This document shows, piece by piece, positions 34,751 to 41,980 of a DNA stretch of 64,000 bases. Below the pieces are notes generated by a model, which was not told the origin of the DNA, ran no database searches, and saw only the letters and a list, made by a program, of their open reading frames with translations. How positions within the stretch are numbered: position 1 is the first letter of the stretch; every line of letters begins with the position of its first letter. A program made the translations under genes and the position numbers. Origin of the DNA: Plesiomonas sp051652165 (GTDB lineage Bacteria > Pseudomonadota > Gammaproteobacteria > Enterobacterales > CAMTGL01); the NCBI RefSeq assembly GCF_051652165.1, contig NZ_JBOFTR010000009.1:18190-82189 (forward strand), written 5' to 3'.

Positions 34751-35419
34751 TTAGCGAATATAGCGTTCAAACAGCGTATCAAGGTGTGTGATCAGGGTTG
34801 TTTTTCCTGCAATATCTTCTTGTTCCCATGCATTGATGAGAGATTGTGGCGTCAGTTGTTGAGCCAGTTTTTCAGCCAGTGGCAGATAGCTGATATGCCA
34901 TGGCTCTATCGCTATCCCTCCCTTATCATGGGTAAAAGGCAGGGCAAAATCAAATTGTGGCAGTGCATCGAGCAGCCAGAGCGTCAGATCATTGAAATAA
35001 CCGCCATCTTGATACTCCCACGGTTCGAGTTGCAAATGTTGCCCAACCGGTAAACAGTCGGGATCATAAATATCAATCTCGGTTCCCCAGTGATGTCGGC
35101 TCGCTCCTGGCAACGCTGACCAGCGTAAAATGGCATGGCAGCGAGCCAGTTCATCCAGTGTCAGCACATTCACTGTTTGCCCTTGATCATCGTGTACCCG
35201 CCGTTGACCGGAAAATTTTGCATTCCAGATAGTCTGCTGGCGGGCAAAATCACGAAAACTGCTGGCTGCTTGCAGGTTGAACCCCTGCTGCTTGGCTGCC
35301 TGTTGCAGTGCAATGAACGCGGTACAGGCTTGTGGTTGCAAGGCATGGTGATTATCCAGCGGTTGCAAATGCCGGCGGCTCTTTCCAGTTAAACAGAGCG
35401 GGTCAAACGCGGTGATCAC
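34751..35419 (-). CDS. M15B-type D-alanyl-D-alanine/LD-carboxypeptidase-like metallopeptidase
   Basis: 222 residues from a GTG at 35419 that overlaps the dapE stop (GTGA) with TGGAG upstream, so translation is likely coupled to dapE. The M15B/VanY signatures are visible: SFRDFARQQTIW near residue 60, the zinc-ligand segment ASRHHWGTEIDIYD near 107 and EPWHISYLP near 170. Such enzymes trim D-Ala from peptidoglycan stem peptides. No signal peptide is seen, so the place of action is uncertain. The link to dapE (diaminopimelate) is consistent with cell-wall peptide metabolism. E. coli lacks this gene here; I recall a similar dapE-M15 arrangement in Vibrio relatives. Confidence 0.85.
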   Translation of the reverse strand: MITAFDPLCLTGKSRRHLQPLDNHHALQPQACTAFIALQQAAKQQGFNLQAASSFRDFARQQTIWNAKFSGQRRVHDDQGQTVNVLTLDELARCHAILRWSALPGASRHHWGTEIDIYDPDCLPVGQHLQLEPWEYQDGGYFNDLTLWLLDALPQFDFALPFTHDKGGIAIEPWHISYLPLAEKLAQQLTPQSLINAWEQEDIAGKTTLITHLDTLFERYIR

Positions 35420-36543
35420 AACAGTAAATTCTCCAGTGTATGCTGATACATATCGGTTAATTGTTCCAGATCGGCAACCCGCACACACTCATTAATTTTG
35501 TGGATAGTGGCGTTAACTGGCCCCAATTCAACAATCTGGCTGCCCATTTGGGCAATAAAGCGCCCATCAGATGTGCCACCAGTGGTCAGCAATTGTGGAG
35601 TAATGCCTGTTGAGTGTTGGATGGCTGTAGTCACTGCATCCACCAGTTGGCCCTGTGCAGTTAAAAACGGTTGGCCAGAGATAGCCCATGTTAGTGTATG
35701 GGGTAAATCGTGCTGTGCCAGCAAATCTGCAACCCGCTGCTGAACTTGAGCGGTAGTCACTTCGGTGCTAAAACGCAGATTAAACTGCACATACAGTTCA
35801 CCGGGGATCACATTATTACTGCCTGTACCTGCCTGCACGTTGGCTATTTGCAAACTGGTTGGCGGGAAAAATTCATTGCCCTGATCCCACTCAATATTGA
35901 CCAAGTCATTCAAAAAGGTCAGCGATTTATGCACCGGATTATCGGCTAGATGTGGGTAGGCAACATGCCCTTGCACACCTTTTAGATACAGATTGCCGGT
36001 CATTGAACCACGGCGACCATTTTTCACCACATCACCCACTTGTGTGGTGCTTGATGGTTCACCAACCAGACAGTAATCAATCATCTCATCACGTGCCATC
36101 AACGTTTCGACAACTTTAACCGTGCCGTTCACCGCGCTGGCTTCTTCATCTGAGGTCAGCAAAAATGCTAACGAACCTTGATGATCGGGGTTTGCCTGCA
36201 CAAAACGCTCGGCGGCAATCACCATTGCGGCCAGTGAACCTTTCATGTCTGCCGCCCCGCGTCCGTAGAGCATGCCGTCTTGAAGAGTAGGCGTGAAAGG
36301 GTCGGTCTGCCACTGGGTTGTATCGCCACTTGGCACAACATCGGTGTGTCCGGCAAAGGTGAAACAGGGGCGTGCGGTGCCGCGTCTGGCCCACAGATTG
36401 AGGGTATCACCGTTGGGCATCCACTCAAGGGTAAAACCTGCGGCGGCTAAACGGTCGGCCAACAGTGTTTGGCAGCCGGCATCATCAGGGCTGACTGAAC
36501 GGCGGCGAATCAATTCACTGGCTAAATCAACAACGGTTGTCAT
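35416..36543 (-). CDS. dapE: Succinyl-diaminopimelate desuccinylase
   Basis: 375 residues, the E. coli DapE length. A di-zinc M20-family enzyme that hydrolyses N-succinyl-LL-diaminopimelate in lysine and cell-wall biosynthesis. The metal-binding FAGHTDVVPSGD is near residue 65, the bridging Asp is in GRGAADMKGSLAA near 97, and TSDEEASAVNGT near 130 carries the catalytic Glu. It lies 100 bp downstream of yffB as in E. coli. Its stop overlaps the start of the M15 gene. Confidence 0.97.
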   Translation of the reverse strand: MTTVVDLASELIRRRSVSPDDAGCQTLLADRLAAAGFTLEWMPNGDTLNLWARRGTARPCFTFAGHTDVVPSGDTTQWQTDPFTPTLQDGMLYGRGAADMKGSLAAMVIAAERFVQANPDHQGSLAFLLTSDEEASAVNGTVKVVETLMARDEMIDYCLVGEPSSTTQVGDVVKNGRRGSMTGNLYLKGVQGHVAYPHLADNPVHKSLTFLNDLVNIEWDQGNEFFPPTSLQIANVQAGTGSNNVIPGELYVQFNLRFSTEVTTAQVQQRVADLLAQHDLPHTLTWAISGQPFLTAQGQLVDAVTTAIQHSTGITPQLLTTGGTSDGRFIAQMGSQIVELGPVNATIHKINECVRVADLEQLTDMYQHTLENLLL

Positions 36544-36573
36544 GGTGCAGGTACTCTCCCTGTAAAATGTAGG

Positions 36574-36605
36574 AATGCAGGCCGGTTTTTAGCCTGCATT
36601 TTTTA
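36574..36605 (+). terminator. Hairpin between yffB and dapE, T-rich only on the plus strand
   Basis: AATGCAGGC, 9-base loop, GCCTGCATT, followed by TTTTT on the plus strand. The flanking genes run on the minus strand, where no T run follows, so it is either an antisense terminator or an RNA processing hairpin. Confidence 0.5.
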
Positions 36606-36643
36606 TCGTTTTATCATCTCTACCTACCAATAATTGGCGGGCA

Positions 36644-37009
36644 TTAGCCTGCAAATGTTGCTTGATACAGCGTATCTTTGAAACCAAGTAGATATTGCGG
36701 TTGGCTGCCAGTAAGGTTTTGGTAGACCAACAGCGGGCGTTTGATCATAGCTGGATGTTGTAGCATTAGCACGCAGGCTTTTTCTACAGAGAGATCTGCT
36801 TTATCGCTGTCAGACAGCGTTCGCCACGTTGTGCCTCGGGTATTGAGCAGTGCTTCCCAGCCGAGTTGTTCCACAAATGTGTTGAGTAAATCAGCGTCAA
36901 GGCCATCAGCACGGTAGTCGTGAAAACGATAGGCAATATTGTGATCATCAAGCCAGCGGCGGGCTTTTTTCACGGTATCGCAGTTTTTTATTCCGTACAT
37001 CACACACAT
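36644..37009 (-). CDS. yffB: ArsC/Spx-family reductase-like protein YffB
   Basis: 121 residues (E. coli YffB 118). Thioredoxin-fold protein of the ArsC/Spx family; E. coli YffB has been described as a putative glutathione-dependent thiol reductase, with no firm physiological role. The N-terminal MYGIKNCDTVKKARRWL carries the single conserved Cys, and the family Arg/Pro region MIKRPLLV is near 90. It is upstream of dapE in the same direction, matching E. coli. Confidence 0.9.
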   Translation of the reverse strand: MCVMYGIKNCDTVKKARRWLDDHNIAYRFHDYRADGLDADLLNTFVEQLGWEALLNTRGTTWRTLSDSDKADLSVEKACVLMLQHPAMIKRPLLVYQNLTGSQPQYLLGFKDTLYQATFAG

Positions 37010-37286
37010 GAGATTGTCTCTTTTTTTACTTTTACGTGATAGCCACTAATACACCCATTTTTACACCCATTTTGTTTTAGACGATAGTGTATATAGTTTG
37101 AGAAACCCAAAAGGGAAATACCCGTGTATTTATGCAGACGTTATACCGCGAGCTTGCTATGTAGGTAAAGAGGGGGTTAAAGCGCGAGTAAAATTCTTAT
37201 TGGATCACAGTTATGGGATTTTAATACGTATGAGATGATCAGGCGGTGGAATAATGGCAAATATGATGTTTGCCAAGGAGTGCATT

Positions 37287-37577
37287 ATGCGTCTAAATTC
37301 TGTTTTTGCCCGCCGTTTGTATTTATGTCATTTATTAGCCACAACTGAGCGGCCAAATATCCCTTTTTTAATGACGACAACCGGCTGGCCACGCCGCACA
37401 CTGCAAGATGCAATGAAAGCTTTGCACGGGTTAGGGGTTGAAGTCCATTTTGTGCAAGATGGTATTCGTAATAATGACGGTTATTATCAGTTGCAAAACT
37501 GGGGGCCATTAGAGGCACAGTGGGTTGCTGATCACCTCGATGAAATTCAAACGGTGTTGATATCTGATCAGCCTTAG
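37287..37577 (+). CDS. Small winged-helix DNA-binding protein
   Basis: 96 residues from the ATG at 37287, chosen because AAGGAG lies six bases upstream; an ATG at 37254 (11 residues longer) has a weaker SD (GGTGGA). The segment NIPFLMTTTGWPRRTLQDAM reads as a helix-turn-helix and the rest (GVEVHFVQ..NNDGYYQLQNWG) as a wing. I recall short proteins of this pattern in Vibrio-type genomes annotated only as HTH proteins. Target unknown. It sits alone between yffB and the VOC gene. Confidence 0.65.
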   Translation: MRLNSVFARRLYLCHLLATTERPNIPFLMTTTGWPRRTLQDAMKALHGLGVEVHFVQDGIRNNDGYYQLQNWGPLEAQWVADHLDEIQTVLISDQP

Positions 37578-37780
37578 ATTATAGCCTCGATATCAGCGTC
37601 TATCTGGAAATGAACATCTCTATTGATTGATACCATTAAATAACAGTATCAAATGGCACATTAAGTCAGCTTTCAGTGTAGAGCTAGGCGCTGACTTTCT
37701 TGTTATAGGCTGTTATGTCTTTTATCGAAAAATACTGAAGCTGTGTAAAATCGGGTTATCAAATTTATTGAGATACTGAC

Positions 37781-38200
37781 ATGTCAACTTCCATTCAACA
37801 GCACATTGGCAATATCGCCTTAGTTGTAGAAAACTATGATGATGCCATTGAGTTTTATACAAAAAAACTTCAGTTTACGTTGTGTGAAGATACCGATTTA
37901 GGGGCTGGTAAACGGTGGGTTCAAGTTTCACCACCAAATTCTAATGGCACACATTTGCTGCTTGCTCAAGCGAGTACAAAAGAACAGTTTCAGTGTATCG
38001 GTAATCAGGCTGGAGGCCGTGTGTTCTTATTTTTGCAAACAAATGATTTTTGGCGAGATTATGAGTTAATGAAAACTCATGGTGTGATTTTTAATGAAGA
38101 GCCGCGCATTGAAGAGTATGGCATAGTAGTTGTGTTTCAAGATCTTTATGGAAACAAATGGGATTTATTGCAATTAAATAAGGCACATCATCGTGTGTAG
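37781..38200 (+). CDS. VOC-family (glyoxalase/bleomycin-resistance fold) protein
   Basis: 139 residues. Two beta-alpha-beta-beta-beta modules typical of the vicinal oxygen chelate superfamily: HIGNIALVVENYDDAIEFYT at the start and FLFLQTNDFWRDYELM in the middle. The C-terminal FQDLYGNKWDLLQL holds the usual Asp-Gly-Asn motif variant. Substrate cannot be named: family members include glyoxalase I, dioxygenases and resistance proteins. It is an isolated gene followed by narP in the opposite direction. Confidence 0.8.
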   Translation: MSTSIQQHIGNIALVVENYDDAIEFYTKKLQFTLCEDTDLGAGKRWVQVSPPNSNGTHLLLAQASTKEQFQCIGNQAGGRVFLFLQTNDFWRDYELMKTHGVIFNEEPRIEEYGIVVVFQDLYGNKWDLLQLNKAHHRV

Positions 38201-38288
38201 ATAGCCTAACCTTAGGTTAAGGATCTAGCAACGCTATATTGTGCCAGCCCTTAACCACGGGTTATTTTTATGGCTGTAATAGCACTTA

Positions 38289-38918
38289 TTAACTACCGCG
38301 TTGTTCTAGATATAATACCGTAGCAGCAACCCGTGACCTGACATTTAACTTGCGAAGCATATTACGGATGTGCACTTTTACAGTCTCTTCTGAAATGTGC
38401 AGTTGCAGCGCAATTTGCTTATTTGACTGGCCAAGTGCCACCTCTTTAAGCACATCGAGCTCACGTTCGGTTAGCCCGGCCAGCGGTGCTGGGTTATCGT
38501 TTCTTGACTGCAAATATTCATACACAATATCACTGAAAACGGTTTTTCCCTCTGCTGCCTGCTGCAGTTTTTCCAGCAATAAATCGGGTTCAGTATCTTT
38601 TAGCAAATAACCGTCAGCACCGGCATCGATCAGTGCATAGATATCAGCACGTGAGTCAGAAACTGTTAGGATAATAATCCGGCTATCAATATTTTCATGG
38701 CGTAATGCTTTGAGTGTATCAAGCCCTGACATGCCTTTCATATTCAGGTCGAGCAGGATCATATCAGGCTGCTTAGCATGAGCCAATGCAATGGCTTCAC
38801 TGCCATTACTGGCTTCGCGGATTTCAGAGAATATCGGCTCAAGTTCAGCAAGCTGGCGAACTCCACGCCGCATCAGCGGGTGATCATCAACAATCAAAAG
38901 GGTATATTGTTCGGTCAC
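38289..38918 (-). CDS. narP: Nitrate/nitrite response regulator NarP
   Basis: 209 residues (E. coli NarP 215). Receiver domain with phospho-acceptor Asp57 (ILLDLNMKGMSG) and a C-terminal LuxR/FixJ-type HTH (LTERELDVLKEVALGQ at about 147 onward). NarP binds pairs of heptamers and activates nap in E. coli. The gene sits immediately downstream of a NarQ-type kinase and near the nap operon. I call it NarP rather than NarL from that pairing and nap linkage; the two are hard to separate by eye. Confidence 0.85.
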   Translation of the reverse strand: MTEQYTLLIVDDHPLMRRGVRQLAELEPIFSEIREASNGSEAIALAHAKQPDMILLDLNMKGMSGLDTLKALRHENIDSRIIILTVSDSRADIYALIDAGADGYLLKDTEPDLLLEKLQQAAEGKTVFSDIVYEYLQSRNDNPAPLAGLTERELDVLKEVALGQSNKQIALQLHISEETVKVHIRNMLRKLNVRSRVAATVLYLEQRGS

Positions 38919-39007
38919 GACGTTACCTTCAGTACTGCGTTAATGGTGTTATTATCCTCATTAAGTAGGCGGTAATGTAACTCAAAGTGCTAAAGATTAC
39001 CGCTAAT

Positions 39008-40711
39008 CTAATGAGGATGTGCTGGGTGGTGCCGAAAGGTGAGTTGAATCTCTGTGCCATGTGGTTCGGTACGTTGAATACGAAGCTCCCCTCCTAAGCG
39101 GGTTGCTCGTTCACTCATAATACTTAATCCATAATGGCCTTCAGGTTCTTCTGTGCTGCAAATACCTATGCCATCATCGGCAATACTCAGGATATTGCAG
39201 CCATCGTCGGCGATGTGTCCGCTGACACGGATAACATGGGCATTCGCATGTTTTATCGCATTAAGTACGGCTTCACGAACAATTTGCAGTGCATGCACCT
39301 GCTGTTGAGCGGTTAATACCTGTGAAGGTAGGCGACAATCAAGGCTGATGTGCGCAGAGGTTTGTGCTTGTAACGGCGCGAGGATCTGCTCAAGTGCTTG
39401 ATGTAGGTCTGCTTCTTGAACCGTCAGGCGGAATGTGGCCAGTAGTTCACGCAGTTGCCGGTAGGCATCGGTCAGTGCTTGTTCAAAATCTGCAATAATC
39501 GCATAGGTTTTTGCCTGATCATGCGGCAAGGTGCGTTTAAGCAGCGTCAGTTGTATGCGTAAAAATGACAACGCTTGTGCTAAAGAGTCGTGCAGTTCGC
39601 GGGCGATAATCGCGCGCTCTTCCATTAACAGTAATTGCTGTTGTTGTTTTTGCAGCCGGCTGAAATATAACCCGCGTGCAATCATGCGGCTGATATTTTC
39701 CATTAAACGCACATCTGGGCACTGCTGTGGCGCACATTGCCAGTGTAAAATCCCCAATATATGATCATTCATATACAGTGGTTGAGATTGGTGAGTGCTA
39801 GAGGTTTGTGCTTCACCGCGCTGTAATATCCAGCGTTGAGTAGAGTGCTCAATCACTTCAAGTTGAATACCGTGTAACTGCTCTTCGTGCCGCACTTTAT
39901 CCAGTAATTGCTCAAGTGTGGGTTGATCAACTTGTGTGACATTCAATATTTGTGAGCACTCATACAACACAGAAAGAGAGCGGTTTGCATGTGTGAGGCT
40001 TTGTGTCTTCATTGCTACTTGCTCTTCAAGAGAGCGATATAACTTACTCAATTCTGTCGACATAGCAGTGAATGTACGCGATAACCCACCCATTTCATTC
40101 GTTAGATTAACGGCTAAAGGTTGATGAGCAAATTGCTGGTTTTGCACTTCTTTGCTGGCCGCAATTAATTTATCTAGTGGGGCAATAATTTGCCTGCGGG
40201 TAAACAACATAGTGAAAAGTGCAAGAAACACAATACCAATAAAACCAATACTGCCTGTAATACCTGCAATGGCTAATTTAATTTCAGAAAAGCGTTGTAG
40301 CTCATACACAAAGTGGTCTATTTGGCTGACATAATCGACAATTTGATCAAGATAGTGCTGATTTTGGTGTTGATTGATTTGGTGGTGAATTTGCTGCCAT
40401 GTTTTCAAGAGCGAGCGATAACTTAGCCGTAGTGGATGCGGTGTTAATGGGCTATCAAGCCGGATAAGCGAAGGTGCAACGAGTGATTGTTGGTAGTGTG
40501 TCAAATGCTCAGGCAGTGAATCTGAATGGGTTTGTAAATCATAAGCAATACGGTAACTCTGCATTCGCAATGATCCAGCAATATTGATCGCTTCGGCATC
40601 TTTTAAACTACTGACCAGAGTCATCAGCCCAAGCAAGGTTGAGAGCATAGATAGCATCACAATACCAATTAGGCTGCGATCAATAGTGCGAGCAACAGAG
40701 GTCTGCTTCAT
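39008..40711 (-). CDS. narQ: Nitrate/nitrite sensor kinase NarQ
   Basis: 567 residues (E. coli NarQ 566). A membrane histidine kinase with TM1 at about 12-34. The P-box ligand-binding motif NIAGSLRMQSYR is directly after it (about 43-54), with TM2 near 148-168 and a HAMP domain after it (PLDKLIAASKEV). The cysteine-containing central module is followed by the HisKA_3 motif ARELHDSLAQ with the phosphorylated His near 373. The HATPase has DDGIGICS and GHYGLSIMSERA near 520-540. narQ and narP are 89 bp apart, probably one transcript, and divergent from napF. Confidence 0.9.
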   Translation of the reverse strand: MKQTSVARTIDRSLIGIVMLSMLSTLLGLMTLVSSLKDAEAINIAGSLRMQSYRIAYDLQTHSDSLPEHLTHYQQSLVAPSLIRLDSPLTPHPLRLSYRSLLKTWQQIHHQINQHQNQHYLDQIVDYVSQIDHFVYELQRFSEIKLAIAGITGSIGFIGIVFLALFTMLFTRRQIIAPLDKLIAASKEVQNQQFAHQPLAVNLTNEMGGLSRTFTAMSTELSKLYRSLEEQVAMKTQSLTHANRSLSVLYECSQILNVTQVDQPTLEQLLDKVRHEEQLHGIQLEVIEHSTQRWILQRGEAQTSSTHQSQPLYMNDHILGILHWQCAPQQCPDVRLMENISRMIARGLYFSRLQKQQQQLLLMEERAIIARELHDSLAQALSFLRIQLTLLKRTLPHDQAKTYAIIADFEQALTDAYRQLRELLATFRLTVQEADLHQALEQILAPLQAQTSAHISLDCRLPSQVLTAQQQVHALQIVREAVLNAIKHANAHVIRVSGHIADDGCNILSIADDGIGICSTEEPEGHYGLSIMSERATRLGGELRIQRTEPHGTEIQLTFRHHPAHPH

Positions 40712-40932
40712 GTCAGAGGGGAGTTCCTAGGGGTTTATCTTAGCTATTTTAGCGTGGAGATGGCAGATTTCTATCGCTGAATGTGCGGTATTTAGCAAGA
40801 TACACAGGGGGAATACCGTTCTCTGACAGCAGATATAGGTTTATATGCATATAATCAGTTATTGGTATACACATTGCGATTTTGATTTTGTGATCTAACG
40901 CATTATTACTGGCGGTTTTTTACACAAAGTTA

Positions 40933-40946
40933 TTGATCTTAAACAA
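40933..40946. promoter_or_regulatory. FNR-like binding site for nap
   Basis: TTGATCTTAAACAA differs by one base from the FNR consensus TTGAT-N4-ATCAA. It lies about 120 bp before napF and about 50 bp upstream of the likely transcription start, fitting anaerobic activation. Confidence 0.6.
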
Positions 40947-40959
40947 TACACACACTTAT

Positions 40960-40976
40960 TTACCTAATTTGGGTAA
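40960..40976. promoter_or_regulatory. NarP/NarL-like inverted repeat
   Basis: TTACC-N7-GGTAA resembles paired NarP heptamers (TACYYMT and its complement), but the spacing is 7-1-7 instead of the usual 7-2-7. It is close to the -10 element, so it may be a variant site or chance. Confidence 0.4.
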
Positions 40977-41058
40977 TTATACTCTATGGAATAACATTCT
41001 ACCTTACGCTGCCAGTTTTCCCTGTTTGTTGCAACATTCGGGTCATTAAAAGAAGAGA

Positions 41059-41622
41059 ATGCCAACAGAGCTTACTCGTCGCCAATTTTTCCGCGGCCGT
41101 TTTCGCCGTGAAACGATACAACATGATACGCCTCTTCGCCCGCCATGGGCAAAAAATGAGGCGGCGTTTACGGCTGCCTGTACGCGTTGCGGTGATTGCG
41201 TACGCGCGTGCGAGACAGGCGTGCTGGTGGTGGGTGATGGCGGTTTTCCGAAAGTAGATTTCAGCCGTGCCGAATGCACTTTTTGTCAGGCGTGTGTACA
41301 GGTTTGTCAGGCGAATGCCTTTGTTCCAACAACCGCACTTGCCTGGCAGCTCTCCCCGCAAATTAGCAGCACGTGCTTGGCCCACAACAGCGTGACATGC
41401 CGCAGTTGTCAGGATGGCTGCGAACCGCGAGCCATTCGTTTTACACCGGTACTCGGTGGGGTTAGCCCACCGGTTATTGATGCTGCGCTTTGTTCGGGCT
41501 GTGGCGCTTGCGTGTCGGTGTGTCCGGTACAGGCGATTTCGCTGATCTCTGCGGCTACGCTTGATATTGCCAACGCCCACCACAGCACCTTGCCACATCA
41601 TGAGGACGATAATGCCAAATAA
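41059..41622 (+). CDS. napF: NapF, cytoplasmic ferredoxin-type accessory protein
   Basis: 187 residues (E. coli NapF 164). Four-cluster-type iron-sulfur protein that interacts with NapA before its export, probably in cofactor or cluster delivery. Three CxxCxxC-like groups are seen: CTRCGDCVRAC near 40, CTFCQACVQVC near 74 and CSGCGACVSVC near 148. A CRSCQDGC segment lies between them. First gene of napFDAGHBC; its end overlaps the napD start. The start has AGAAGAGA upstream. Confidence 0.93.
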   Translation: MPTELTRRQFFRGRFRRETIQHDTPLRPPWAKNEAAFTAACTRCGDCVRACETGVLVVGDGGFPKVDFSRAECTFCQACVQVCQANAFVPTTALAWQLSPQISSTCLAHNSVTCRSCQDGCEPRAIRFTPVLGGVSPPVIDAALCSGCGACVSVCPVQAISLISAATLDIANAHHSTLPHHEDDNAK

Positions 41623-41980
41623 CTCCCCGCTGAACGGCCAAACGGCAGTTTCAGTTAATCCCGTAAAAGAGATAACCGTTATGCCAAGTGCCGATACAGC
41701 GGTGACTACGCCCAATGATATGCCCGATGAGTGGCACGTGTGCGGATTAGTGGTGCATGCACGCCCAGAAAAGATAGACGCAGTGCGTAGCGCACTGAGC
41801 GAGATACCGGATACTGAGATCCCTGGTATCAATGAAGAGGGAAAAATGGTGGTTGTCATGCAGGCTACGGCCTCTGATGTGCTATTAGCCAATATAGAGT
41901 CAGCACGCAATATTCAAGGCGTACTGGCAGTGTCGCTGGTGTATCACCAGCAAGATGATCAAGGTAAGGAGATACCATGA
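41612..41980 (+). CDS. napD: NapD, NapA signal-peptide-binding chaperone
   Basis: 122 residues from the ATG at 41612, which follows GAGGA and overlaps the napF stop. NapD binds the Tat signal peptide of NapA and prevents premature export. The conserved domain runs from about residue 38 (EWHVCGLVVHARPEK) to VLAVSLVYHQQ near the end; E. coli NapD is only 87 residues. The about 35-residue N-terminal extension here is low-complexity. An alternative ATG at 41681 would remove 23 residues. Its TGA overlaps the napA ATG (ATGA). Confidence 0.88.
   Translation: MPNNSPLNGQTAVSVNPVKEITVMPSADTAVTTPNDMPDEWHVCGLVVHARPEKIDAVRSALSEIPDTEIPGINEEGKMVVVMQATASDVLLANIESARNIQGVLAVSLVYHQQDDQGKEIP

Larger units (their letters stand above)
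40712..41058. other. narQ-napF divergent regulatory region
   Basis: 347 bp without a gene. It contains an FNR-like box and a NarP-like dyad just upstream of a -10-like TATACT at 40978-40983 (plus strand). Confidence 0.6.

Noticed and set aside
40999..41910. 303-codon antisense ORF across napF and napD
   Set aside because: Low-complexity shadow of the GC-rich iron-sulfur coding sequence; napF and napD are certain.
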